Part shown: piece by piece, positions 1 through 10,200 of the stretch
Layout of the letters: each line of letters starts with the position of its first letter
Numbering within the stretch: the stretch's first letter is position 1
Source of the DNA: Micractinium sp. NFX-FRZ
Lineage: Eukaryota > Chlorophyta > Trebouxiophyceae > Chlorellales > Chlorellaceae
NCBI GenBank assembly: GCA_029339195.1
Contig: JAPTJF010000105.1
Location: 62,001 to 126,000 of the forward strand
Direction: 5' to 3'
Length of the DNA stretch: 64,000 nucleotides
The notes under the pieces: generated by a model
Database searches by the model: none
Told to the model about the DNA's origin: nothing
The model's input: the letters and a program-made list of their open reading frames with translations, nothing else
Program-made: the position numbers and the translations under genes

Positions 1-2926
1 GCCCCCTCCACCCGCAGCGCCTGCGAGCCAGCAGCAGGCAGCGCGCCCGCCAGGCTCCGCCCCCGGAAGCCCGTGGCCCCCAGCACGTAGCGCTCCAGGC
101 TGCGCCGGCTGCGGGCCGCGTGCGGCACCGAGGCGGCGTCAAACTCCAGCACCTTGTGGCACATCTGGGGCACCTCCAGGCCCGCCCCGCCAAACAGCTG
201 CTCTGCAGGGCGGGGAGGAAGGAAGGCGGGAGGGAAAGCAGCGCGTGGCGGCAGAGGTGAGCGTCAAGTGAAGCAAGGCAGCAGAAGGGGATGCTGCAAA
301 GGCACTTCGAGCTGCAAGCAAGCATGGTGGCCGACTCCGGGTGATGGGCAGGCAGGGAGCCTCCAACCAGCCCCGCCAACCATCACGCTGCCCAGAGCGC
401 CCCGGTCGCACCTGCCAGCTGTGGGAAGGCGACCGAGGCTGCCAGCGGGTTGCTGCCGGCTGCTGCACCCGGCACATCCGCATCCAGCAGCAGCGCCACC
501 GGCCCCAGCTCCTGCAGCCGCTGCAGCGCCGCCGCCTCCAGCTGCGCGTTGCCCGGCTCCTCCAGCAGCGCCTGCAGCGTGGAGTTGAGCAGCTGCTGCA
601 GGCGGCTGCCGCCCACCGCCCCGCGCGCGTCTTCCCAGGCAGAGCGCAGGTTGCCCAGGTCCAGAGGCCCGTGAGGCGGGCGCTGCAGCGGGCCCAGACT
701 GCTGCCGGCGGCACCGGCGGCGGGGGAGGCGTCGGAGGGGAGCGCAGGCAGCGTCTGAAGGCTGCGCCCCGTGTGCTGCAACCCGCCGCCGCTGCCAGTG
801 CTGCCTGAGTCGTCGTCAATGCTCAAGAGGTGCCTGCCACCTCCTGATGCCGCTGCCGCTGCTGCTGCCGAAAGCGCTGGGTTGGGGAGGGCCTGCAGCG
901 AGCGCTGCGGGCCGGCGGTGGCGAGGGTGGTGCTGGCGTCGCCGCTGGCGGGGAGGGAGAGCGGCGGCGGGGAGAAGGGCCCGGCAAACATGAAGAGGGT
1001 GAAGAGGGCAAGGAAGGCGGTGCTGGCGCCGGCAGCGGCGGTGCGGGCACGCTTGGGGGCACGGCCGGCCGCCGCAGGCGCGGCTGCCGCCGGTGCCGCC
1101 TTGGGCGCCGCAGCTGCTGCTGGCGCAGGTCGAGGCTGCGCTGCCGGCGCGGCGGCCGGTGCTGGGGCGGGCCGCTTCTGCTGCTGCTGCTGCTGCTGGA
1201 TGGGTAGGTTGACTTTTGGGAGGAATTGGGCAAAGGGCATGAGGGGCCACTGCGGAAGCAGGCCCCGGGCTGCCACCGCTGCTGCTGCTGCCGTCGACGC
1301 CGACGTCGCCGTCAGCGTCACCGGCCGCCCGACAGCGCTCGCAGCCGCAGTGGCGGCCTTGGCAGGCTGTGCCGCGGGCTTGGCAGCCGCTGCTGCAGGC
1401 GTTGCTGGCTTTGCCGCCGGCTTGGCAGCGGCCGTGGCGGGGGCGCCAGCAACTGCCGGCTTGGCCGCAGGCGCCGGTGCTGCTGCCCCGCCGGCGGGCT
1501 TTGCAGCTGTCCCAGGCTTGGCGGCTGCGCCAGCCACGCCGGGCTTGGCAGGAGCCGAACCAGCGGTGCCAGGCTTGGCTGCGCCCGCCTTGGAGGCGGC
1601 AGCCACCGCTGCGTTGCGCCCTGCCTGGTGGCACACAAGCGCCAGCTGCTGACGGAGCGTCGCATTCTCCGCCGTCAGGCGCTGCACTGCCCCAGTGAGC
1701 TGCGCGTTCTGCTGAGCCAGCACAGCGCAGCGCCCCTCCAGCTCTGCCATCTGCTGCTTCTTGCGCTGCCGTGACAGCTGCGCATTCTCCCGGTTGCGCT
1801 GCATGCGCGCCTGCAAGCAAGGCGTGGGGTGGGCAAGCGGGAGGGTGAGCGAGCACGGTGTGGCGTGGGGTCCTGAGAGGGCCAGGGTGGGGCTACACGG
1901 GGCAGGGAGCAGGCAGGCGCCGACAGCCAGCACCTAGAATCAAAATACTGTCCAGATGCAATGGGTCATTGGGCCTGGTTACAGCACGGGCGTAGCAAGG
2001 AGCTGCAGATGTTGTGAGCACATGCCGCGTAAGCAAGTGGGTTGAGTGAGGCGGGACCGGACTGCGGTCCCGCCCCACCCAGCGTCCAACATCCCATGTA
2101 CACAACGCAGTACAATACACCTCAGCCCTTCCGAAACTCACCAGCCGCTTCTCCTCTTCGCTCATCTGCGCCCGAGACCCCGGGGGTTGCTGGGAGGTCG
2201 CAGCCCCAGCAGCCGTCGGGCTGCCGCCTGCCGCAGTGTGCTGGCTGGCAGCGGTGGCGCCGCTGCCCGCGCTGCCGCCTGCCGATCCGCGCGGCTGCCC
2301 GTTGTTCTCACTCTCAGAGGTGGCGGGACTGGCACGGTCGTAGGAGCTGCGCGGCGGAGAGGGCGACATGTGCTGGTGGTGGGCAGCACCCACAAGCGCC
2401 GGCGACGGCACGTGTGGCGCGCCGCTCGGAAGTGGTAGCACCACAGGGCTGTCACTGCCGCTGCCGCTGCCACTGCCGCCGGGGGAGTGCCGCGCACCAC
2501 TGCTGCTGGCAGGTGCCACAAAGGCTGCCGCATCCAGCTGCAGGCTCTCCAGCAGGTCAGAAGACGCGGGGTGGCTGCCCGCCGAGGCGGTGCCGACGGC
2601 ACCCACGTCGCCAAGAATGGCGGCGTCGCTTGGGTCCAGGCCCAGGCAGTCCAACCCGTCCAGCGGGTCAAGTCCCGGCGGCAGAGCCGTGCCTCCTAGC
2701 TCAAAATCCATCTGCGCAGCGGGAAGTGGGGCAGGAGCTGGGCAGGTGGGTGCACCCACCCGAAAAGTGTCCGCAGGTCCTACGCGTTCGCCCCATTGCC
2801 CACCTCCGCCCCCCACTGGCGTTTCCACACCTGCAGGCCATCCAAAAGGCCGACATCGGGCAGCTCGTCCAGCAGCAGGTCCCCCCAGGCGTCCCCTTCG
2901 GGTAGCGGCGGGACTGGGGCCGCCAT
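1..2926 (-). CDS. membrane-tethered bZIP transcription factor (3' partial)
   Basis: Exons 2831-2926, 2142-2711, 412-1810 and 1-202 join in frame; the last runs off the window. The ATG at 2926 lies in GCCCATGGCG. Residues 1-220 are acidic and Asp/Leu-rich, as in an activation region. The basic region starts near residue 224 and has the invariant N-x7-R spacing (N228, R236); a leucine zipper follows from L246. An Ala/Pro/Lys-rich linker with a Q7 run leads to a KRAR basic patch (about 475) and a hydrophobic stretch STAFLALFTLFMFAGPF (about 485-501), a likely single membrane span. About 47 residues later comes RHLL, which fits the site-1 protease consensus RxLL. This layout (cytosolic bZIP, one span, lumenal tail) is that of plant bZIP17/28 and animal ATF6, ER-stress factors released by S1P/S2P. 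The ER-stress role is inferred; bZIP identity is firm. Confidence 0.88.
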
Positions 2927-3338
2927 GGGCCCTTTGTGCCTGCTGTCACGCCTCTGTGCAGTGCAGTGTAACAGCTGGGAGTGGCGGCACGCCTTGATCG
3001 CGCTTGCAAGGGAGAGCTTCCAGAGAGGCAAGACAGGCTGAGCTCTGGGCGTGTGGGAAGCAGCTGCAAGAAAGAGCTGCCGCCAATTGCAGACGCCGGA
3101 GGCTTTGCGCCCTCTTTCCCGCGCCCTTGCGTCTTGCGCCTGCCACGTGCCACGGCGACGGCTTGTTCCTTCTCGCTGGGAAGACCCCACTCGCCCCTTT
3201 ACGGTGCCCAAGTGCTTGCCGGCAATGCAGGTGCGCCATCGTCGCAGCGGGGTGGCCTTGAGAGCCCTTGTTTAGAAGCAAGGGCTTGCAGCTCCTGCCA
3301 GGTTGAGCCAACCATCACCCTCTGCCCGCATATGATGC
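2927..3338. promoter_or_regulatory. shared upstream region of divergent bZIP and HAD genes
   Basis: These 412 bases separate the two divergent start codons and hold no convincing exon. A G-box core CACGTG sits at 3144-3149 inside CCACGTGCCACG, and a CCAAT box at 3083-3087. Plant ER-stress elements combine CCACG with CCAAT, but at 9-10 bp spacing, unlike here. Autoregulation by the bZIP product is only a possibility. Confidence 0.35.
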
Positions 3339-6300
3339 ATGCAGGCCTTACGGCAGCTGGGAGCCTCCCTAGGGGCATCAGTGCAGGCTGCCGCTGCCGC
3401 CGCCACCGCTGCCACCGGTGCCGCTGCCACAGCCTGGAGCAGCGGCAGCAGGGCGCTCAGCACAGCAGCCGCCTGCCTGGAGCGGGCGCCGCCGGCGTTT
3501 GTGTTTGATATTGGTGCGTGAACTGTGCCGCCTGATGGGTTTGGCCTGATGAAATGTGGCCTCCAAAGCATGCTGGCACCACCTGTCGGCCGGCTGTCGC
3601 ACCCGGCTGTCGGCACACCGCCGGAGCCCTGGCCCCTGCCTTCGCCCTTTGCTGCAGATGGCGTGCTGATCCGGGGGCGGCACACCCTGCCGCAGGCCAA
3701 GCGGTGCGCGTGCTGTGCTGTTGCGGGGGATGATGGTTGGGCCGCTGCTTGGCTAGCCTGTTGTGGGCGAGGTGGGCGCCTCTTTGGACGCCCCTGCCTT
3801 ACCTGTGGCCTCGTGCTCGCCTTCCCGTTGCACTAATGTGCCATCCCCTGCACCATGCTCCTTGTGCTGAACCGCTCTCAAAGCCTAGCCGCTTCCTGAC
3901 AGCACTGCACACAAGCTCAGCATATGCTATTCTCAGCGCACACACACAAAACACATGTCTGGACTGCCCCGCCTGCAGCGCGCTGGCCAAGCTGTACAGC
4001 CCAGACGGCTCGCAGCCACGCTACCCCGTTGCTTTCCTCACAAACGGGGGCGGCGTGACGGAACGATACAAGGCGCACCAGCTCAGCGAGTGGCTCGGGG
4101 TGGCGGTGGATGAGTCGCAGGTGGGACGGGTGGGAGCCGCTGGGTGGCTGGGTGTCTGGGTGGCTGGGTGGGGCGTCAGGTGGGCTGTGGCAGGTGGTGA
4201 TGGGTGGATGGCAGGCGGGGTGGTTATGCTTGGGCACGAGGCAGCCGCGCCTCTTGTAATGCCACACGTCGTGTCCACACATGCAGCAGCTGGGTGCGCC
4301 ACCCACCCCGCACCTGCCACTCACCACCCCCTCACACCCCCTCCTGCCCGCAGGTGGTGCTGTCCCACACGCCCTTTCGCCAGCTGGTGTCCAAGTATGG
4401 AGATGAACCAGTGCTGGTGGCGGGGCGGGGCCAGGTGCGGGCGGTGCGCCCGCCAGGCTGGCAGCCACCTGCCCCCTGCTGCAACTCTGGCACATGCTGT
4501 CGTGCTGTCGGCGGCGCCTGCCCGCCTCCCCTGCCCACATGCCCTGCCCTGCCTGCTGCCAAGCGCAGAGTGGTGCACCACAAGGCATGGCGGCGCACCC
4601 AAACCACCCACCATGCCGTGCGCTGTGCCATGCTGTGCTGCGCTGCGCCATGCTGTGCCCTGCAGGTCAGGGAGGTGGCCAGGCACTACGGCTTCCGCCA
4701 GGTCGTCACCCCCCAGCAGCTTGTACGCGCCATGCCCGCAGCCGTGCCCTTCCAGTGAGTGTCGTGAGCCGTTCCTTGCTTCCTTTCCACGCCGTGGTGC
4801 GACCGACTGAGTATTGCATCCGACTGAGCATTCGGGCGCACGTGCTGCCTGCCCACCAAACTGGACTGCCTCACCCGCATGCATGCCCCAGGCACCCCCT
4901 GTCACCCACCACCCGCCTCTTCTGACCACCACTGACCACTCTTCTGTCCCCCTGGCCATTGCAGCGAGGACCAGGGATGGTTCCCTGGCCCCTCCGACCT
5001 CCCCAGCTACACACGAGAGCTCCAGTATGGCTCGCTGCAGCAGCCCTTCAAGTGAGCAGGCCTGCTTGTTTAGGCTTGGTGGCTCTCCTCTCACTTGGTG
5101 TGATGGCGCGTCCCAGGGCGCTGGCCTGGTGCTGAGTTGGCTGTGCCACGTTTTGGGCCGCCGCCTTTGTTTCGACAGACCCTGACATTTGACGAACTGC
5201 TCATCACACGTAAACTTTGGTTTGCACTGCCATCTTGCTTGCAGGGCGGCCTTTGTGTTCACAGACCCCTCAGACTGGTACAGGTGAGGGGCGGGCGAGT
5301 GAGGAGTCCAGCGGCGGGAGAGGGGGGGCATAAATTGAGGGTGGGGTGCTGACAGCACCCGCTGAGTGCAGCAGCTGATGAACACAGCAGGCAAGTGCTG
5401 ACAGCAGCCGAATGCGGCCTGCTTCTTTGCTCGCCGCCGTGCCCACATCACCCTGCTGCCGCCCTGCCCCGCTCGCTCCACTACCCAGGGGCCGGAGCGC
5501 CGCGTGGGTATCCCCCAAACAATCCCAGCATCCCTCCACAGCTTGCCAGGCAGCTGCGGCCTCATTACAGTATTTTGCAAACACATCTTGGAGCGAGATC
5601 CCCCCTGCAGGGATCTGCAGCTGCTGCTGGATGTGCTGACTTCAGGCGGCGCCCCCGGCCACGCCCCCGCCCCGGGCGCCCCCCACCCCGAAATCTACTT
5701 TAGCAACCCAGACCTGCTGTGGGCCAACGAATTCCCGGCGCCCCGCCTGGGCCAGGGCGCCTTCTCCGCCTGCCTGGAGACGCTGTACCAGCAGGTGGGG
5801 CAGGCGGGTGGCACCGGTGGGGCGGGGGTGGAATGTAGGCTCGTGGCGTTGCCACTTGCCCGACCCTAATGCGCACCACCCCGGCAGGCCCCACGCAATG
5901 CAGCGCACCCTACCTGCTGATCACACCAGCTCCCGCTCCCTGCCCCCCACCACCTACCCATGCACCTATCCAGGTCACCGGCCAGCCCCTCAAGTCGCAC
6001 CATTTTGGCAAGCCGCACGCAGCGCCCTACCTGCTAGCGGAGCAGCTGCTGCTGGCCCAGGCAGAGGCGCTAGGCCTGGACTTGGCGCTTGCTGACTCAG
6101 CAGGCAGCGCAGCGGGCGCAGCGGGGCGCCAGCTGGCGCGCACGCCGCTGCCCTTCAGCGCGATCTACGCGGTGGGGGACAACCCGGCGGCTGACGTGGC
6201 GGGCGCCAACGCAGCGGGCGCCCCCTGGGTGTCGGTGCTGGTCACGCAGACGGGGGTGGCCCGAGAGGACTGCAGCAAGAACCGGGCGCAGGTACAGTTA

Positions 6301-6633
6301 TATTGTTACATGTGCACCGATGCATGATACAGTTTGTAGTGGTTGAACAGCGGCAGCGCCCGCGGCATGCCATCGCTTTAACTGTCAGCATTGGCGTGGT
6401 TTGACTGCTGCTGCTGCTCCTGCTGCTGCTGCTGACCATGCGCAGCTGTCCTAAGGCAAGCGCGTAGGCTGCAGTGGATGTGCAATCACTTGATGGCAGT
6501 TTGTCTGATTGCAATTCACAGACCCTCCCTCCCCTCATCACACTGCCTGCAGCTAGTTGTGGCAGACGTGGAGGCGGCGGTGGATGCGGCGCTGCATCGC
6601 ACGCGGCATGCCATGTGGCACAGCATGCGGTGA
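3339..6633 (+). CDS. HAD superfamily class IIA hydrolase, CECR5-like
   Basis: Ten exons (3339-3513, 3658-3703, 3979-4120, 4354-4434, 4666-4754, 4965-5051, 5245-5283, 5611-5794, 5974-6291, 6553-6633) give 413 residues. The first 50 residues are Ala/Ser/Arg-rich with almost no acid, as in an organelle transit peptide. Motif I is FVFDIDGVL (nucleophile D57, acid D59), split across intron 1. Motif II is FLTNGGG, the motif III lysine lies in HFGKP (about 294), and motif IV is GDNPAAD (349-355). The cap between motifs II and III and the DIDGVL signature match the CECR5/HDHD5 subgroup, which is mitochondrial in animals; its substrate is not settled. All four catalytic motifs are intact. Intron 6 carries a degraded copy of the exon 7 start (about 5153-5182). 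Confidence 0.9.
5150..5275 (+). repeat. exon echo: exon 7 edge of HAD gene
   Basis: The stretch 5153-5182 (gccgcctttgtttcgacaga) resembles the real exon 7 start at 5245-5270 (gcggcctttgtgttcacaga) about 90 bp downstream. It is a decayed tandem copy in the preceding intron. Confidence 0.55.
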
Positions 6634-7266
6634 CAAAGGAGGGATCACAACTGCTGGGCTCGCTTGCACCGCCCACACCCCTGCTCCTCAGCACCAGTGC
6701 TGCTCTTCTAGCCTCCAGCTGTATCTCTTGTTTATGCCCCCGTTCCCCGTTCCGCTATGATATGCTTACAGCTATGAGCTCATTATATACGTGCAAAGAA
6801 ATGGCCCTGGCAAGGGGGCATGCTGGTGGGAGCTTGGCAGAGCAGCGCCTGGGAGGCAGCAGGCAAGGGATGCAGCAGGGCGGGTGCTGCTAAAAGGGGA
6901 TTGGGCCTTAGCAGGAGGTACAGAGAGATACAGAAAGGGGTAGGTGGGAGGGAGGGGCTGTGAAGAGGTGAAGATGAAGGCTTGATAGTTCGACCGCCCA
7001 ACAACAGCCAGCTAGAATGAAACGGGGGGCAGATAGTAAAATGAAACACGAAGAGGCAGGCGGCATGTGGCATGAATGCGGGCCCTCACGGGGCAGCAGC
7101 TACACGGATTGATGAATTCCAGGCCCTCCCGCCCCAGTCAGCCAGGCCAGGGAGGGATTGCTTGTTACAGGGAGGAGAAGGAGGCCTCGGCCCGTGAAGG
7201 GGCATCGAGCGCCACGCAGGTTCGTCGGGGGTTGTGTTGCCGGGCAAAGCCGTGATCCGCCTCAGA
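6634..7266. other. convergent 3' intergenic region
   Basis: These 633 bases lie between the stop codons of the HAD and ABCG genes and should contain both 3' UTRs. No exon or RNA gene was recognised. The only clear signal is the TGTAA motif for the ABCG side. Confidence 0.5.
7165..7169 (-). terminator. TGTAA poly(A) signal of ABCG gene
   Basis: TGTAA on the minus strand lies 98 nt past the ABCG stop codon. TGTAA is the usual green-algal polyadenylation signal. Position and strand fit, but a 5-mer can occur by chance. Confidence 0.45.
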
Positions 7267-10200
7267 TCACGACTTGATGTAGCGCAGGGCGGTGAAGGCC
7301 ACCGCTTTGCAGATGATCACGTAGCTGAGCAGCACCCCCGCGTTGGCGGCAATGGACAGCTGGTCCAAGTCGAGCGCCCGCACGGTCTGCTGGCCTGAAG
7401 TGATGGGGCAGGTGCCGGCGGCGGCTCTGCAGCGCGAGGGGAGGGCATGGAGGGGAGTGCAGCAGTGATGGTCATGCCACAGCGTGAGCAAGCGGCGAAG
7501 AAGGGAGGGCGGGGTGGGAAAGGGCGAGGAGTGAGGATGGGGGCACAGGGCCCCTCAAGCTCACAATCCCCCCCGCGGCAGCAGGCTAGGGCCCCACTCA
7601 CGCTAGCTGGTTGGGCGTGCAGGTGAGCTCCAGCCCGTTGAGCTCGTTCAGTGCGATGCCCATGTAGCAGTAGCGCACGTAACTGCAGGGCAGGGCACAC
7701 CCGGCATGGGGATGCGAGGCAGGGGAGGCAGGGTGAGGGAGGGTCGTTCAGGGCAGCCCCTGAAGTCAGGATTGTGCACATTGCTGCAGGGAGAAGGGAG
7801 GGAGGTGTGGCAGGGGCAGGAGAAAATAGAGGTTCAGGGCAGCGTGCGGGAGGGTGCTCCCAACTTTGCCGGCAGCACAGCAGGCCCCGGCCCCACCCCC
7901 AGGGCTTGCCCTTGCTTCGATTGTTCTCTTTGGTGACACACGCTCGTAGATTGCTGCGCCTGGCCCACTGCATGCACCCCCAAATAAGATGAGACGTAGC
8001 CGCTCGCTGCCCCTATTAAGCACCGCCATCCACTCCTGCTGCAGCACATCCTTGGCCACCACTTTTTTGCCGATGAGCAGGCCAAATGGCCGACAAACCA
8101 GGGAGGGCAGCAGCACCCGCCCCGGCCCCCACCTGAGATAGTCCAGCACCACCATCCACTTCTGCTGCAGGGATGGCGCCAGGAAGAAGCCGCCAAACAG
8201 GCGGCTGATTTCCAGAAACATGGGCAGCACCACCACTGCAGGGGGGGTGGCGGTGCGAGGTGTTGGCGTGAGAGAAGAGGGCGAGAAGAGGGCGAGAAGA
8301 GGGCGAGAAGAAGGCGAGAAGAAGGCGAGAAGAAGGGGAAGCTGGGGGGGTGGGTGGTCTCTGGAGACGTTGGGCACCACACCCGCTGCAGGGGAGATGG
8401 GACGGAGGGAAGCCGAAGGAGGGAGGGAGGAAAGGAAGGAAGGAAGGAAGGAAGGAAGGAAGGGGGGCCACCGGTCCTCGCGTGCTTGTACTGCCTGCCC
8501 ACTGCCACCAAGCGTGCTTGTACTGCCTGACCAGCGCCACCAAGCGGGTGAGGGCAGGCAATACGGATGGGCAGGACAAGGCGGGGTGGGGCAGGGATGG
8601 GGCATGTGCTGGGGCGCGCCAGCGCTCACCCGAGGTGTCCACGTCGCGGCAGACGGCGCTGACGGCCTGCGCCAGGCTGACCGCGGCCTGCTGGCAGAGC
8701 ACCATGAAGGCTGTGAAGACCAGGAACTTGGTGAACACCAGCTGCATGAAAGAATGGCATCAGAGCTGGTTACTGTATTGTAAGCAGGCATACTGGCAGG
8801 GCAGCGTGAAGGCGGTAAAGACCAGGAACTTGGTGAACACCAGCTGCAGGGGAGAAATGTGGCAAGGCAAACGTATGGTAAGGTGGGGGCGGTGGCCATG
8901 AGAGCAGGCGCAAGGGCAGAGCACCACGAAGGCTGCGAGGATGAGAGGCTTGGTGAACACCAGCTGCAGGGGAGACATGGTCGTGGCAGCTTTTGTCCCA
9001 TCCACCCCACCCCGCCCCCCACCGCACATCGCCCCGCCTTGCCTGCAGGCCGACCATCCAGTAGGCCACGCAGGCAAAGAGGACGGGGGAGACGACGTAG
9101 ATGAGCGCCTCTGCCGTCGTCTTGGCCAGGAAGTAGGCTGAGACGTAGTACATGCCGGCCGCACGCTCCCGCAGCGTCAGCACGCGCTCGGCGGGGAAGG
9201 AGTTGACGACGGCCAGCGAGCCAAAGATGCCCTGCAGCAGGGGAAGCGGGAGGTGAGTTATGTGGACGGTGGGGGCGGAGCGGTGGAAGGAATTGACGAC
9301 GGACGGCGAGCCAAAGATGCCCTGCAGCAGGGGGAGGAGGACGAAAAGAAGGTGGGATGTGTGGGTGGTCAGTGGCAGGGTCTGGGAGGGCTTTGGGGGG
9401 AAAGGAGCTGATGCGGCCAGCGAGAGCCAAGGTTGTGTAGCTCTCTAGTGCGCTATAAAAGCTGTGAGCATGGCCAATAGGCGGGGTGAGCGGGAGGAGC
9501 TGAGACGGGAGGTGATGCCCCATGCCGCGGTCCCCACCGCCACTGCACCGCCTACGCACGTCCCACCCCGCCTGCCCGCCCCCACACACCTGGTTGATTG
9601 TGCAGAAGAAGAGGACGGGGAGGCGCTTGGCCACGCTGGCCTGGGTGGTGCCAATTTGGAAGAACACGCCTGCATGCATGGAGAGAGGAGTGGGGGAGGG
9701 GAGGAGGCGTTCGTTGCAAGGAGGGTGTGAGCTTGACCGGTCTTGGCAGGCGTTTGGCAGGAGCCGCGGAGGGCCCGGGTCCTGAGCCTGGCAAGCACGC
9801 ACATCACGCACAGCAGGCACAGCAGGCACAGCAGGCACGGCACGCACCGCCGATGAGCGCCGCCATCGCCACGCTCTGCAGCAGCTGGATGGCCACCGTG
9901 CGCCACCGCCGCTGCTGCTCCTTCCAGCACCGCCTGCGGGCGTGGGGGGCGGGGGGCGAGCGCGTGGGGGGCAGAAAGAGGGGAGACGGGGTAAGAAAGG
10001 GAGCAAAAAACTGGGACTGGCTGATGCACCGATTGGATGCGAGGCCTTGCAAGGCAACGTGAATGCAAGGGCAAGGACTTACGCCACGAGGATGGCATAC
10101 TGGCGCCGCCAGGGCATGCGCTCCCGCAGGTTCAGCTCCACCTCGCTTCCCTCTGGGAACCTGCAGCGGGGGGTGGGGACAAACAGCTGCTTTCAGACTC

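Noticed and set aside
3083..3154. Classical ER-stress response element (CCAAT-N9-CCACG)
   Set aside because: CCAAT and CCACG are about 55 bp apart, far from the required 9-10 bp.
4321..5586. 421-codon minus-strand frame over the HAD gene
   Set aside because: It covers HAD exons 4-7 on the opposite strand; composition is that of a shadow frame.
9805..9846. CRISPR-like array of gcacagcag units
   Set aside because: The units are 9-10 bp with no spacers; it is a simple tandem repeat in an ABCG intron.
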